From contig NZ_CM001440.1 of NCBI RefSeq assembly GCF_000244975.1, forward strand, positions 496,001 to 560,000: a DNA stretch of 64,000 bases, written 5' to 3'. Below, piece by piece: positions 25,863-33,659 of the stretch. The notes below the pieces were generated by a model. That model did not search any database. It was not told the origin of the DNA and was given only the letters and a program-made list of their open reading frames with translations. The translations under genes and the position numbers were made by a program. Source of the DNA: Saccharomonospora cyanea NA-134. Lineage in GTDB: Bacteria; Actinomycetota; Actinomycetes; Mycobacteriales; Pseudonocardiaceae. Position 1 is the stretch's first letter. Every line of letters starts with the position of its first letter.

Positions 25863-27272
25863 ATGACCGACAACGAGGTTCTGGTGGCAGGGGTCGACTC
25901 GTCCACACAGTCGACCAAGGTGATGGTGTGCGATGCCCGCACGGGCGCCGTGGTGCGCAGCGGACGTGCCGAGCACCCGGACACCACCGAGGTCGATCCG
26001 GCGGAGTGGTGGTCGGCGTTCACGTCCGCCACCGGCGGGCTCCTGGACGGCGTGTCCGCCATCGGCGTCGCGGGTCAGCAGCACGGCATGGTCACCGTGG
26101 ACGACCGCGGTGACGTCGTCCGACCAGCCCTGTTGTGGAACGACACCCGTTCGGCCACCGCCGCCGCCGATCTCACGAAGGAACTCGGCGGGCCGCAGGC
26201 GTGGGCGGAGGCGGTCGGGTCGGTTCCGGTCGCCAGCTTCACGGTCACGAAACTGCGTTGGTTCGCCGAGCACGAACCGGACGCGGCCGACCGGGTCGCG
26301 AGGGTCATGCTGCCCCACGACTGGCTGACCTGGCGACTCACCGGTGGGGACCCGGTCACCGACCGTGGTGACGCCTCGGGCACGGGCTACTTCTCGCCGT
26401 CGAAGAACGCCTACCGCACGGATTTCCTCACCCACGCGTTCGGCGGGCGAACCCCGGAACTGCCGCACGTGCTGGAACCCTCCGCGGCGGCGGGGCACAC
26501 GCCCGACGGGACCCTCGTCTCCGCGGGCACCGGCGACAACATGGCCGCCGCGTTGGCGCTGGACGCGGGGGACGGGGACGTGGTCGTCTCGCTCGGCACG
26601 AGTGGCACCGTGTTCGGCGTCAGCGAGACACCGGCGGCCGACCCGACCGGTACCGTCGCCGGATTCGCCGACGCCACCGGCCGGTACCTCCCGCTGGCCT
26701 GCACGCTCAACGCCGCGCGGGTGCTGACCGCCACCGCCCGCATGCTCGGCGTCGACCTCCAGGAGTTCGACCGACTCGCGTTGAGCGCCGAGCCGGGCGC
26801 CGCGGGTCTCACCCTGCTGCCGTACCTCGACGGGGAACGCACCCCCAACCTGCCCGACGCGGCCGGTTCCCTGTTCGGCCTGCGCCGCGCGAACATGACT
26901 CCCGAGAACCTCGCGCGCGCGGCCGTCGAGGGAATGCTGTGCGGACTCGCCGCCGGACTCGACGCCGTCCGCGAGTACGGCATCACGGTGCGGCGGGTGC
27001 TGCTCATCGGCGGGGCCGCCCAGTCGGAGAGCGTGCGCGCGATCGCGCCGACCGTGTTCGGCACCCCGGTCGCGGTCCCGCAGCCACGCGAGCACGTCGC
27101 GATCGGCGCCGCCCGCCAGGCCGCCTGGGCCCTCGGGGGGACCGAGGAACCACCGGCGTGGGACACCGAGATCGCCGTGCGGTTGCCGGAGCCGCCGGTC
27201 CGGGACGCCGAGGAGGGCGAACGCATCAGGCAACGCCACGCCGACGCCCGTCGCCGGGTGCACGACGCCTGA
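25863..27272 (+). CDS. xylB: Xylulokinase-like FGGY carbohydrate kinase
   Basis: This FGGY-family sugar kinase, probably xylulokinase, would phosphorylate D-xylulose for the pentose phosphate pathway. Evidence includes [13 protein letters not shown] at the N-terminus, [17 protein letters not shown], the ATP-site [11 protein letters not shown] and the C-terminal [20 protein letters not shown]. Its 469 residues match the family. No xylA or sugar transporter gene is adjacent, so the substrate is less certain than the family. The ATG at 25863 has only a distant GGGGAGG. Confidence 0.88.
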   Translation: MTDNEVLVAGVDSSTQSTKVMVCDARTGAVVRSGRAEHPDTTEVDPAEWWSAFTSATGGLLDGVSAIGVAGQQHGMVTVDDRGDVVRPALLWNDTRSATAAADLTKELGGPQAWAEAVGSVPVASFTVTKLRWFAEHEPDAADRVARVMLPHDWLTWRLTGGDPVTDRGDASGTGYFSPSKNAYRTDFLTHAFGGRTPELPHVLEPSAAAGHTPDGTLVSAGTGDNMAAALALDAGDGDVVVSLGTSGTVFGVSETPAADPTGTVAGFADATGRYLPLACTLNAARVLTATARMLGVDLQEFDRLALSAEPGAAGLTLLPYLDGERTPNLPDAAGSLFGLRRANMTPENLARAAVEGMLCGLAAGLDAVREYGITVRRVLLIGGAAQSESVRAIAPTVFGTPVAVPQPREHVAIGAARQAAWALGGTEEPPAWDTEIAVRLPEPPVRDAEEGERIRQRHADARRRVHDA

Positions 27273-27299
27273 GAGCCCGGTGGGTACATTGGCGGGTGA

Positions 27300-27326
27300 G
27301 CCGGGGCGCCCCACGGGTGCCCCGGC
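27300..27326 (+). promoter_or_regulatory. GC hairpin upstream of the alr leader ORF
   Basis: A perfect 8-bp stem (GCCGGGGC with GCCCCGGC) and an 11-base loop lie between the xylB stop and the alr leader peptide. There is no T-run. It could be a weak xylB terminator or part of an alr leader structure. Confidence 0.4.
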
Positions 27327-27347
27327 GCGGACAGGAAAGGCCTGATC

Positions 27348-27371
27348 ATGTGCTGTGGGGTGACCCGGTGA
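27348..27371 (+). CDS. Candidate 7-residue leader peptide (MCCGVTR) coupled to alr
   Basis: ATG 27348 follows AGGAAAGG at good spacing, while alr's own GTG lacks a strong binding site. The frame reads Met-Cys-Cys-Gly-Val-Thr-Arg-stop. Its TGA overlaps the alr GTG (GTGA), so ribosomes ending the leader could restart on alr. Two adjacent Cys codons recall Cys-rich leader ORFs described in actinobacteria. Translation is inferred, not shown. Confidence 0.45.
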   Translation: MCCGVTR

Positions 27372-28504
27372 GTGCTACGTCGTTGCCCCGCGCCGAGGTC
27401 GTGGTGGACCTTACGGCCGTGCGCCACAACGTGCGGCTGCTCTCGGCCCGCGCCGCCGCGTCGGGCGCGGAGACGATGGCGGTCGTGAAGGCGGATGCCT
27501 ACGGCCACGGTGCTGTGCAGGTGGCGCGCGCCGCGCTCGACGCGGGCGCCACGTGGCTGGGAGTGGCCGCGCTCGACGAGGCACTCGCCCTGCGGCAGGC
27601 CGGGTTCGCCACCCGGATGCTGAGCTGGCTCGACACCCCCGACGTGGACTACGCGCCCGCGGTGCGGCACGACATCGACGTCTCGGTGAGCTCCGCCGGC
27701 GAGTTGACGCGGGTCGCCGACGCCGCCGCAAGGGTGGGTCGCCGCGCCAGGGTGCATCTCAAGATCGACACCGGGTTGTCGCGCAACGGTTGCACCGCGG
27801 AGCTGTGGCCCGCTCTGGTGAAGGCCGCGGCGGCGGAGGAGAACGTCGAGGTCGTCGGCATGTGGTCACACCTCGCGTGCGCGGACGAGCCGGATCACCC
27901 CTCCATCGACGCGCAGGCCGAGCGGTTCGCCACCGCGTACGACGTGGCGCGCGACGCCGGGCTCTCACCGCTGCGGCACCTGGCCAACTCGGCGGCCACG
28001 CTCACGCGCCCGGACCTGCACTTCGACCTGGTCAGGCCGGGGATCGCGATCTACGGCCTGAACCCCGTGCCGCAGCAGGAGGACCTGCGACCCGCGATGA
28101 CGTTCCGGTCCAGCGTCGTGCTCACGAAACGGATCAGCGCGGGCGAGTCCGTGTCGTACGGACAGACGTGGACGGCGAGCCGCGACACGACACTCGCGTT
28201 GGTTCCGGTGGGTTACGCGGACGGCGTGCCGCGTACGTTGTCGGGCCGGATGAGCGTGTGGCTCGACGGAACGCGGCGACCCGTCGCCGGGCGGGTGTGC
28301 ATGGACCAGCTCGTGGTCGACTGCGGGGACGACGAGCCGGAACTCGGTACCGAGGTCGTGCTGTTCGGGACGGGCGAGGGCGGTATGCCCACGGCCACCG
28401 AGTGGGCCGACACGATCGGCACCATCGACTACGAGATCGTCACCGGCATGTACCGGCCGCGGGTGAGTCGCCGCTACGTCGGGGCCGAGCGGGACCACGT
28501 GTGA
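27368..28504 (+). CDS. alr: Alanine racemase
   Basis: Alr is a PLP enzyme that makes D-alanine for peptidoglycan. The PLP lysine is Lys41 in MAVVKADAYGHG. The beta-domain has MDQLVVDCGDD and the catalytic Tyr lies in VPVGYADGVPR. SYGQTWTA and DTIGTIDYEIVTG are also typical. It has 378 residues. The GTG at 27368 gives the conserved N-terminus (SATSLPRAEVVVDL); the frame upstream is antigenic noise over xylB. The stop overlaps the following hydrolase gene. Confidence 0.96.
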   Translation: MSATSLPRAEVVVDLTAVRHNVRLLSARAAASGAETMAVVKADAYGHGAVQVARAALDAGATWLGVAALDEALALRQAGFATRMLSWLDTPDVDYAPAVRHDIDVSVSSAGELTRVADAAARVGRRARVHLKIDTGLSRNGCTAELWPALVKAAAAEENVEVVGMWSHLACADEPDHPSIDAQAERFATAYDVARDAGLSPLRHLANSAATLTRPDLHFDLVRPGIAIYGLNPVPQQEDLRPAMTFRSSVVLTKRISAGESVSYGQTWTASRDTTLALVPVGYADGVPRTLSGRMSVWLDGTRRPVAGRVCMDQLVVDCGDDEPELGTEVVLFGTGEGGMPTATEWADTIGTIDYEIVTGMYRPRVSRRYVGAERDHV

Positions 28505-29457
28505 TGTCCCGGTCCGGGGAGGATGCGTCCGTCGTGGGCCCGTTCGCGGGTTCCCGCACCGACCGGACCTCCACCGTCGCCGCCGACGACGGTGCCCCGC
28601 TCGCGGTGGAGGAGATCGAACCGGTCGACGGGCGGGCCGAGCTCGTCGTGGTGGGTGTGCACGGCTTCGCGTTGTCCCGGCGCAGCTGGTTTCTCCAGCG
28701 CCGGGGACTCGTGGAGGCGCTGCCCGGGGTGAAGCACGTCTACTACGACCACCGCGGTCACGGCCAGTCGGCCCCGTCGGACGCGCGGCAGAGCACCATC
28801 GAGCAGCTCGCGCTCGACCTGCACGCGGTGCTGCGCACGGTCGCACCGGACACGCCCGTCGTGCTGCTGGGACACTCCATGGGCGGCATGGTGATCATGG
28901 AACTGGCGCAGACCTGCCCCGAGCTGTTCGCCGAGCGCGTGCGCGGCGTCGGGTTGATCGCCACGGCCGCCGGCGAGGTGGGAGCGCAGGGTCTGCCCCG
29001 CTCGTTGCTGTCGAAGTACAACCCGTTGACGCGGGGAGTGGGTGAGCTCGCGGAGTGGCAGCCGGGGCTCGTGGAGTTCGTGCGCGCCGCGGGCGGCCAG
29101 CTCACCAGGGCGGCGGTGCGTCGGCTGGCCTTCGGCAGCCAGGACGTGCCGTCCGAGCTGGTGGACTTCATGCTGGAGATGCTGCGGGAGACACCCGTGC
29201 GGCAGCTCACGCACTTCGTGGACACGCTGGGCAGCCACAACCGGTACGCCGCACTGGCCGGGTTGAAGCACGTCGAGGTGGTCGTGGTCGGTGGTGACGC
29301 GGACCGGCTGACGCCGTTCGTCCACGCCGAGCGCATCGCCGCCGAGCTGCCGAGGGCGAAACTGGTGCGTGTCGAAGGCGGGGGGCACATGGTGCACCTC
29401 GAGCACCACGCCCTGGTGAACGAACATCTCGCCGACCTGGTGCGTCGGGTGCGGTGA
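28504..29457 (+). CDS. Alpha/beta-hydrolase in the alr-tsaE operon
   Basis: This alpha/beta-hydrolase of 317 residues occupies the place between alr and tsaE where actinobacteria commonly encode one. The nucleophile elbow is GHSMGGM, the oxyanion strand VVGVHGFALSRRSW, the acid is in VVVGGDADRLTP and the base in GGGHMVHLEHH. It has no signal peptide. The ATG overlaps the alr stop by one base (TGATG); GTG 28501 is an alternative. The substrate is unknown. The 36-base gap to tsaE suggests one operon. Confidence 0.85.
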   Translation: MSRSGEDASVVGPFAGSRTDRTSTVAADDGAPLAVEEIEPVDGRAELVVVGVHGFALSRRSWFLQRRGLVEALPGVKHVYYDHRGHGQSAPSDARQSTIEQLALDLHAVLRTVAPDTPVVLLGHSMGGMVIMELAQTCPELFAERVRGVGLIATAAGEVGAQGLPRSLLSKYNPLTRGVGELAEWQPGLVEFVRAAGGQLTRAAVRRLAFGSQDVPSELVDFMLEMLRETPVRQLTHFVDTLGSHNRYAALAGLKHVEVVVVGGDADRLTPFVHAERIAAELPRAKLVRVEGGGHMVHLEHHALVNEHLADLVRRVR

Positions 29458-29493
29458 GGCGAGGACAGGACACGAGAGGCAGGAAGGAACCCG

Positions 29494-29967
29494 GTGACGC
29501 AGGTGAGTGTCGAGCTGCCCACCCCCGACGACGCCATGGAGTTCGGCCGGGCGCTGGGCAGGTTGCTGCGGGCGGGTGACCTGGTGTTGCTGGCAGGCCC
29601 GCTCGGGGCGGGCAAGACCACGATGACCAGAGGGATCGCCGAAGGCATGGGAGTGTCGGGGCGGGTGAGCTCACCGACGTTCGTGCTCGCGCGAGTGCAC
29701 CCGGCGGGGGAGTCGGGAGTGCCTCTCGTGCACGTCGACGCCTACCGGCTGGGTGGTGACCTCGCCCAGCTCGACGACCTGGACCTCGACACCGAACTCG
29801 ACCGCGCCGCGCTGGTGGTCGAATGGGGTGAGGGCATGGCCGAACGGCTCGCCGAGGACCACCTCGTCGTGCGCCTCGACCGGCGCCACGACGACGTCCG
29901 CGTGGTCACGCTCGAACCGCACGGCGGGTGGACGGCGCGAGTGTCCTCGGCATCTTTCGCGGGCTGA
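29494..29967 (+). CDS. tsaE: tRNA t6A biosynthesis ATPase TsaE
   Basis: TsaE works with TsaB and TsaD to form N6-threonylcarbamoyladenosine at position 37 of ANN-decoding tRNAs. The Walker A motif is LAGPLGAGKTTMTRGI (about residues 33-48); SSPTFVLARVH, HVDAYRL and VEWGEGM follow. It has 157 residues and a GTG start after GCAGGAAGGAACCC. The last codons (Ser-Phe-Ala-Gly-stop) are supplied by a copy of the 26-bp repeat. In mycobacteria tsaB follows directly; here 3.7 kb of other genes intervene. Confidence 0.95.
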   Translation: MTQVSVELPTPDDAMEFGRALGRLLRAGDLVLLAGPLGAGKTTMTRGIAEGMGVSGRVSSPTFVLARVHPAGESGVPLVHVDAYRLGGDLAQLDDLDLDTELDRAALVVEWGEGMAERLAEDHLVVRLDRRHDDVRVVTLEPHGGWTARVSSASFAG

Positions 29968-30022
29968 TCACGGGGGGCTGCGCGCGCCCCCCGCCGGGCG
30001 TGTTTCGCGGGCTGATCGTGGT
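29949..30022. repeat. Two 26-bp repeat copies flanking a hairpin (cores 29959, 30007)
   Basis: Both copies have the GCGGGC core, 48 bp apart and in the same orientation. The first overlaps the 3' end of tsaE. Between them lies a GC hairpin. The pair marks the left edge of the streptogramin cassette. Confidence 0.75.
29972..29992. terminator. Hairpin between convergent tsaE and tetR
   Basis: A perfect 7-bp stem (GGGGGGC with GCCCCCC) and a 7-base loop lie five bases after the tsaE stop. It could serve both strands; there is no T-run. Confidence 0.6.
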
Positions 30023-30033
30023 GCCCGCCCTGG

Positions 30034-30672
30034 TCAGGTACGGACGGCGTAGTCGCCGAACGACGGTTCGAGGGCGGCGAAGGCGGTCTCCGCGTCCCGG
30101 GTGATCCGCTCCGCGACGGCGTCCTGCTCCCCGCCTTCGAGAACGAGACGCACGGTCTCGTCGAAGAGCAGCCGCAGTACGGTGTTGAGCTGGGCCGCGA
30201 CGAGCCGGGGAACGAGGTCGTCCGCGGCTGTCCCCGTCTCCTCGGCGAGGGCCTGCGCGAGCGACTTCTCGCGGTAGTCGTGGAACTGGCGCAGGCGTGA
30301 CGCGAGGACGGGGCTGTCCGCCACCATGCGGGCGAACTGCGGCCCGGCGAACCCTGCCATCGGATCCCGCTCAGCCACCTGCGTCAGGTAGGCCGCCCTC
30401 ACCGCTGCCAGCGCCCCTTCCCCCGGCCGTCGCGCGCGGACGGCGTTCGCGGGCATGTCCGCGAAGCGCTCGTTGAGTTCCCACGCCAGGTCTTCCTTGC
30501 GGGGGAAGTAGTTGGTGACCGTCATCTTGGAGACCTGGGCGGCGGCGGCGATCTCGGCGATCGTCACGTTGTCGAAGCCGCGCTCCATGAACAGTCTCGT
30601 CGCGTGCCGGGAGATGTTGTCCCTGGTCTGACGTTTCTTCAGTTCCCTGAGACCCAGCTGTTCCATGCCCAT
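30034..30672 (-). CDS. TetR-family repressor of the streptogramin cassette
   Basis: This 212-residue one-component regulator has an N-terminal helix-turn-helix, about residues 15-62: RDNISRHATRLFMERGFDN, VTIAEIAAAAQVSKMTVTNYFPRKEDL. The C-terminal ligand domain is typical of actinobacterial TetR proteins. It is divergent from vat-vgb with 91 bases between the starts, so it probably represses that operon and itself; a streptogramin or related ligand would release it. ATG 30672 is used; 30666 is also possible. The ligand is inferred. Confidence 0.9.
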   Translation of the reverse strand: MGMEQLGLRELKKRQTRDNISRHATRLFMERGFDNVTIAEIAAAAQVSKMTVTNYFPRKEDLAWELNERFADMPANAVRARRPGEGALAAVRAAYLTQVAERDPMAGFAGPQFARMVADSPVLASRLRQFHDYREKSLAQALAEETGTAADDLVPRLVAAQLNTVLRLLFDETVRLVLEGGEQDAVAERITRDAETAFAALEPSFGDYAVRT

Positions 30673-30683
30673 GCCACGAGCTT

Positions 30684-30726
30684 ACCTAGGTCTGCTCAAA
30701 AAATATCCTTGACATGAAGTTAGGTC
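30684..30726. promoter_or_regulatory. Candidate TetR operator region
   Basis: A palindrome ACCTAGGT (30684-30691) contains the hexamer TAGGTC with its next base. A second TAGGTC (30721-30726) lies inside the vat promoter spacer, 34 bases away. Binding here would block both divergent genes. Confidence 0.45.
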
Positions 30727-30737
30727 AGTCATAAGTT
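30709..30737 (+). promoter_or_regulatory. Vegetative promoter of vat-vgb
   Basis: A perfect -35 box TTGACA (30709-30714), a 17-base spacer and -10 TAAGTT (30732-30737) are present. The start site would fall near 30744, which rules out translation from TTG 30737. Confidence 0.7.
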
Positions 30738-30763
30738 TGTCCTCGTATCAGAAAGGATTGCCT

Positions 30764-31420
30764 TTGACTCCTGATCCCAGGACCGTCCACCCACTGCCCC
30801 AGCACGAACGGGTGGTCTTCCTCAAGCCGCTGGTGAGTTCGCCCAAGATCGTCGTGGGGGAGTACACGTACTACGACGATCCGGACGGCGCGACGGAGTT
30901 CGAAACCCGCAACGTGCTCTACGCCTACGGGCCCGAGCGACTGGTCATCGGCAGGTACTGCGCCATCGCCTCGGGGACGACTTTCCTGATGGCGGGGGCC
31001 GAGCACCCCACGATGGGGGTGTCCACCTACCCGTTCACGATGTTCGGCGGGGAGTGGGCCGAGCGAACGCTCGACCTCGTCACGAGCATGCCGAGCAGGG
31101 GCGACACCGTCGTCGGCAACGACGTCTGGTTCGGCTACCGGGCCACCGTGCTGCCCGGTGTCCGAATCGGTGACGGCGCCATCGTCGCCGCGGGTGCGGT
31201 GGTGACGGCCGACGTTCCGCCCTACACGATCGTCGGCGGCAACCCCGCCAGGCCGATCCGCGCCCGCTTCGACGAGGCCGACGTGGAGCGGCTGCGCAGG
31301 GCCGCCTGGTGGGACTGGCCCACCGATCTCGTCACCGAGCACGCTCGCACGATCATGGCCGGCGACCCGGCCGACGTCGCCCGTATCGCCGCCGACCACG
31401 GATTGGAGAAGTCCCTGTGA
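30764..31420 (+). CDS. vat: Vat-family streptogramin A O-acetyltransferase
   Basis: Vat is a left-handed beta-helix (hexapeptide-repeat) acetyltransferase that acetylates group A streptogramins and so inactivates them. Evidence: [29 protein letters not shown] (with the catalytic His), [29 protein letters not shown] hexapeptide rungs, and [13 protein letters not shown]. It has 218 residues, the usual Vat length. TTG 30764 is chosen because GAAAGGA lies seven bases upstream and the -10 box overlaps the earlier TTG 30737. It overlaps vgb by four bases. Substrate specificity among xenobiotic acetyltransferases is inferred, strengthened by the vgb neighbour. Confidence 0.88.
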   Translation: MTPDPRTVHPLPQHERVVFLKPLVSSPKIVVGEYTYYDDPDGATEFETRNVLYAYGPERLVIGRYCAIASGTTFLMAGAEHPTMGVSTYPFTMFGGEWAERTLDLVTSMPSRGDTVVGNDVWFGYRATVLPGVRIGDGAIVAAGAVVTADVPPYTIVGGNPARPIRARFDEADVERLRRAAWWDWPTDLVTEHARTIMAGDPADVARIAADHGLEKSL

Positions 31421-32328
31421 CACGGACTTTCATCACCGAGTATCCCGTGGTGGCCGAGCCCGGCAGCGGTACCGGTCCTTACGGCGTCACCAGCGGGCCG
31501 GACGGCGCACTGTGGTTCACCATGGCTCGTTCCGGACGCATCGGCCGGTTCGTGCCCGGTGAGGAGCCCACGATCCACCGGCTCGACCCGGACTGCCAGC
31601 CCACCGTCATCGTCAGCGGGCCGGACGGTGCGCTCTGGTTCACCGAGTACCAGGGCCACCGCATCGGCCGGATCACCACCGAAGGCGAGGTGACCGAGTT
31701 CTCCCCGCCCACGGCGGAGGCGGGCCCGTACGGGCTCACGGTGGGGCCGGACGGCGCGTTGTGGTTCACCGAGTTGGGTGCCGATCGCATCGGCCGTGTC
31801 ACGACCGACGGAGAGCTCACCGAGTACCCGCTACCGCTGCGCGGCGCGTTCCCGTCGATCATCGACACCGGTTCCGACGGCGCGCTGTGGTTCACGCTGA
31901 ACCAGGCGAACGCCATCGGACGCATGGCACTCGACGGCACCGTGACGGTGCACGAGCTGCCCACCGAGGCCGCGGGACCCGTGGGGCTCACCGCGGGAGC
32001 CGACGGTGCGCTGTGGTTCGTCGAGATCATGGCCGGGCAGGTCGGTCGCATCACGACCGACGGGGAGATCACCGAGTACCCGTTGCCCGACCGCGCCGCG
32101 AAGCCGCACGCCATCACCGCGGGCGACGACGGCAGGCACTGGTTCACCGAGTGGGGAGCCGGGCGCGTCGGTTCGATCACGTCCGACGGCGTCGTCGAGG
32201 TGCACGAGCTCCCGAGTCCGGGAAGCGAACCGCACGGCATCACCGTCGGCCCCGACGGGGCCGTCTGGACCGCGCTTGAGAACGGCGCTCTGGCGCGCGT
32301 CGACGTCGACCCCGGGAGGAAGCACTGA
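31417..32328 (+). CDS. vgb: Virginiamycin B lyase (streptogramin B lyase)
   Basis: Vgb is a seven-bladed beta-propeller that linearises group B streptogramins by a Mg-dependent elimination, without hydrolysis. The blade repeat [10 protein letters not shown] recurs through the protein. A His for catalysis lies in [20 protein letters not shown] and another in [14 protein letters not shown]. It has 303 residues, the usual length. The GTG at 31417 overlaps the vat stop by four bases (GTGA), and the gene is in turn coupled to the VOC gene. Propellers with this repeat also occur in proteins of other function; the linkage to vat makes lyase activity likely. Confidence 0.9.
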   Translation: MTRTFITEYPVVAEPGSGTGPYGVTSGPDGALWFTMARSGRIGRFVPGEEPTIHRLDPDCQPTVIVSGPDGALWFTEYQGHRIGRITTEGEVTEFSPPTAEAGPYGLTVGPDGALWFTELGADRIGRVTTDGELTEYPLPLRGAFPSIIDTGSDGALWFTLNQANAIGRMALDGTVTVHELPTEAAGPVGLTAGADGALWFVEIMAGQVGRITTDGEITEYPLPDRAAKPHAITAGDDGRHWFTEWGAGRVGSITSDGVVEVHELPSPGSEPHGITVGPDGAVWTALENGALARVDVDPGRKH

Positions 32329-32702
32329 CCGTCACCTTCAACCACACCATCATCGCCGCGAAGGACCGCCACGAATCGGCCCGCTTCTTCCGCGAACTCC
32401 TCGAGCTGCCCGAGGCGCCGTCCTGGGGGCCGTTCGTGAACGTCCAGCTCGACGAGGGTGTGCTGCTCCAGTTCGCCGAACCGCCGGTGGACGAGATCCA
32501 GATGCAGCACTACGCGTTCCTGGTGGACGACGAGCTGTTCGACCGCGCGTACGCGAGGTTGTGCGAGCGGGGCATCGAGCACTGGGCCGATCCGCAGATG
32601 CGACGGCCGGGCGGGACCAACACCGAGCACGGGGGACGCGGGGTGTACTTCAAGGACCCCGGCGGTCACGCCATCGAGATCATCACCCGACCGTACATCT
32701 GA
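32325..32702 (+). CDS. VOC/glyoxalase-fold protein, probable CTG start
   Basis: This 125-residue single-unit vicinal oxygen chelate protein begins with the conserved first strand [14 protein letters not shown] and ends with GVYFKDPGGHAIEIITRPY. The only codon near the needed start is CTG 32325, which overlaps the vgb stop (CTGA) and follows GGGAGGA at 32314-32320. The first GTG in frame (32436) would lose the first beta-alpha unit. VOC proteins include antibiotic-binding and glyoxalase types; its substrate is unknown, and a resistance role is inferred from its operon. Confidence 0.8.
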   Translation: MTVTFNHTIIAAKDRHESARFFRELLELPEAPSWGPFVNVQLDEGVLLQFAEPPVDEIQMQHYAFLVDDELFDRAYARLCERGIEHWADPQMRRPGGTNTEHGGRGVYFKDPGGHAIEIITRPYI

Positions 32703-32719
32703 ACCGCCTGGGGGTTTTC

Positions 32720-33379
32720 ATGACTGGTGCCGCCTTCGATGCCGAAGCTGAGTTCGACCGGCAGGTCGCCCGGTTGATCGAGCTGGGCTACCCCGGAGCG
32801 GCAGGCCTGACGGCCGAGCAGTTCGGCGAAACGGTGGCGCCGCTACGCGGAGTGGCGGCTTCCGCCGCGGCCGGTGAGCACGACCCGGAACGCGGGCGCG
32901 TGGCGTTCGTGCTGGTGGTGACCCGGCAACTGGTGCCGATCGAGGAGACCATGCCGCGCACGACGTTGGCGGGGAAGAGCAGACCCGGGTTCGTCGACCA
33001 CTCGTTCGAGGAAGGTTCCCTCGAACGGTTCGTGGCCACGGACGCGGTGCACCTGCCCGACCCGCGCGCGTACCTGGTGTTCGACGTCGACCGAGGTGAG
33101 GAGTTCTGCGGGGCCGTTCCGGTCGACGCCATGGGCGTGATCGCCGATCGCGAGCGCACCGTGTTGACGATCGAGGAGGGTGTCGCGCTGCTGACCCTCT
33201 TCCCGGAGGTGCTGGTGAAGAACAAGTGCTACATGCTTGGCGGCTCGCGTTGCGGTGACCGCCGGGTGCCCGCCCTCTGGATCAGCAAGAACGCGCCCAA
33301 GCTGGGCTGGTGCTGGGAGCGCAACCCGCACACCTGGCTCGGCATGGCCTCCGCCGGAGGGCGGGTGGCCGCGGGCTGA
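32720..33379 (+). CDS. DUF5701 family protein
   Basis: This 219-residue soluble protein has no signal peptide. It carries the features of DUF5701 proteins of actinobacteria: EFDRQVARLIELGYPGAAGL at the start, VAFVLVVTRQLVP, LVFDVDRGEEFCG, and a C-terminal ISKNAPKLGWCWERNPHTWLG. The function is unknown. ATG 32720 follows GGGGG. It lies 17 bases after the VOC gene and ends the streptogramin operon, just before a cluster of five repeats. Confidence 0.8.
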   Translation: MTGAAFDAEAEFDRQVARLIELGYPGAAGLTAEQFGETVAPLRGVAASAAAGEHDPERGRVAFVLVVTRQLVPIEETMPRTTLAGKSRPGFVDHSFEEGSLERFVATDAVHLPDPRAYLVFDVDRGEEFCGAVPVDAMGVIADRERTVLTIEEGVALLTLFPEVLVKNKCYMLGGSRCGDRRVPALWISKNAPKLGWCWERNPHTWLGMASAGGRVAAG

Positions 33380-33447
33380 ACCGTGTTTCGCCCGCGAAAC
33401 ACGGTCGGGGTGGCCCTCCCCACGATGTTTCGCGGGCATATTCCGGT
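33380..33447. repeat. Opposed pair of the 26-bp repeat, cores 42 bp apart (33390, 33432)
   Basis: The first copy is a perfect palindrome (12-base arms ACCGTGTTTCGC and complement around CC) and best defines the family. It begins at the base after the DUF5701 stop. The second copy is inverted after a 16-base linker. Confidence 0.95.
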
Positions 33448-33501
33448 CCGGTCGCCCGCCCTGGCCACAGTCGGCGAGCCTGCCGTGATCGGGTCACCCC
33501 G

Positions 33502-33611
33502 ATGACTTCTCGCGGGCTTGTCGCGGCCAGGCGGCTGCCGCTGGCCACGTTTCGCGGGCGGAACACGGTGGCCGGGCGGACCCCGACCACGTTCAGCCCG
33601 CGAAACGTGGT
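33502..33611. repeat. Three 26-bp repeat copies in a 42-bp register (cores 33512, 33554, 33596)
   Basis: Three copies have cores spaced 42 and 42 bp, orientation reverse-reverse-forward, with 16-base linkers. The last is nearly perfect (arms ACCACGTT and AACGTGGT). Together with the preceding pair they fill most of the 280 bases before tsaB. I see no gene here. Confidence 0.9.
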
Positions 33612-33659
33612 TGCCGGGCGGCCGGGCCGCCGCGCCCGCGCCGGTCGTAGGCTCGAAGG

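Noticed and set aside
24846-27314. An 822-codon minus-strand frame opposite xylB
   Set aside because: The 3' third is the SGNH hydrolase with its own start at 25631; the upstream part is antisense to xylB.
30737-30763. TTG 30737 as the vat start
   Set aside because: It overlaps the -10 box TAAGTT, so it would not be in the transcript; TTG 30764 has a proper binding site.
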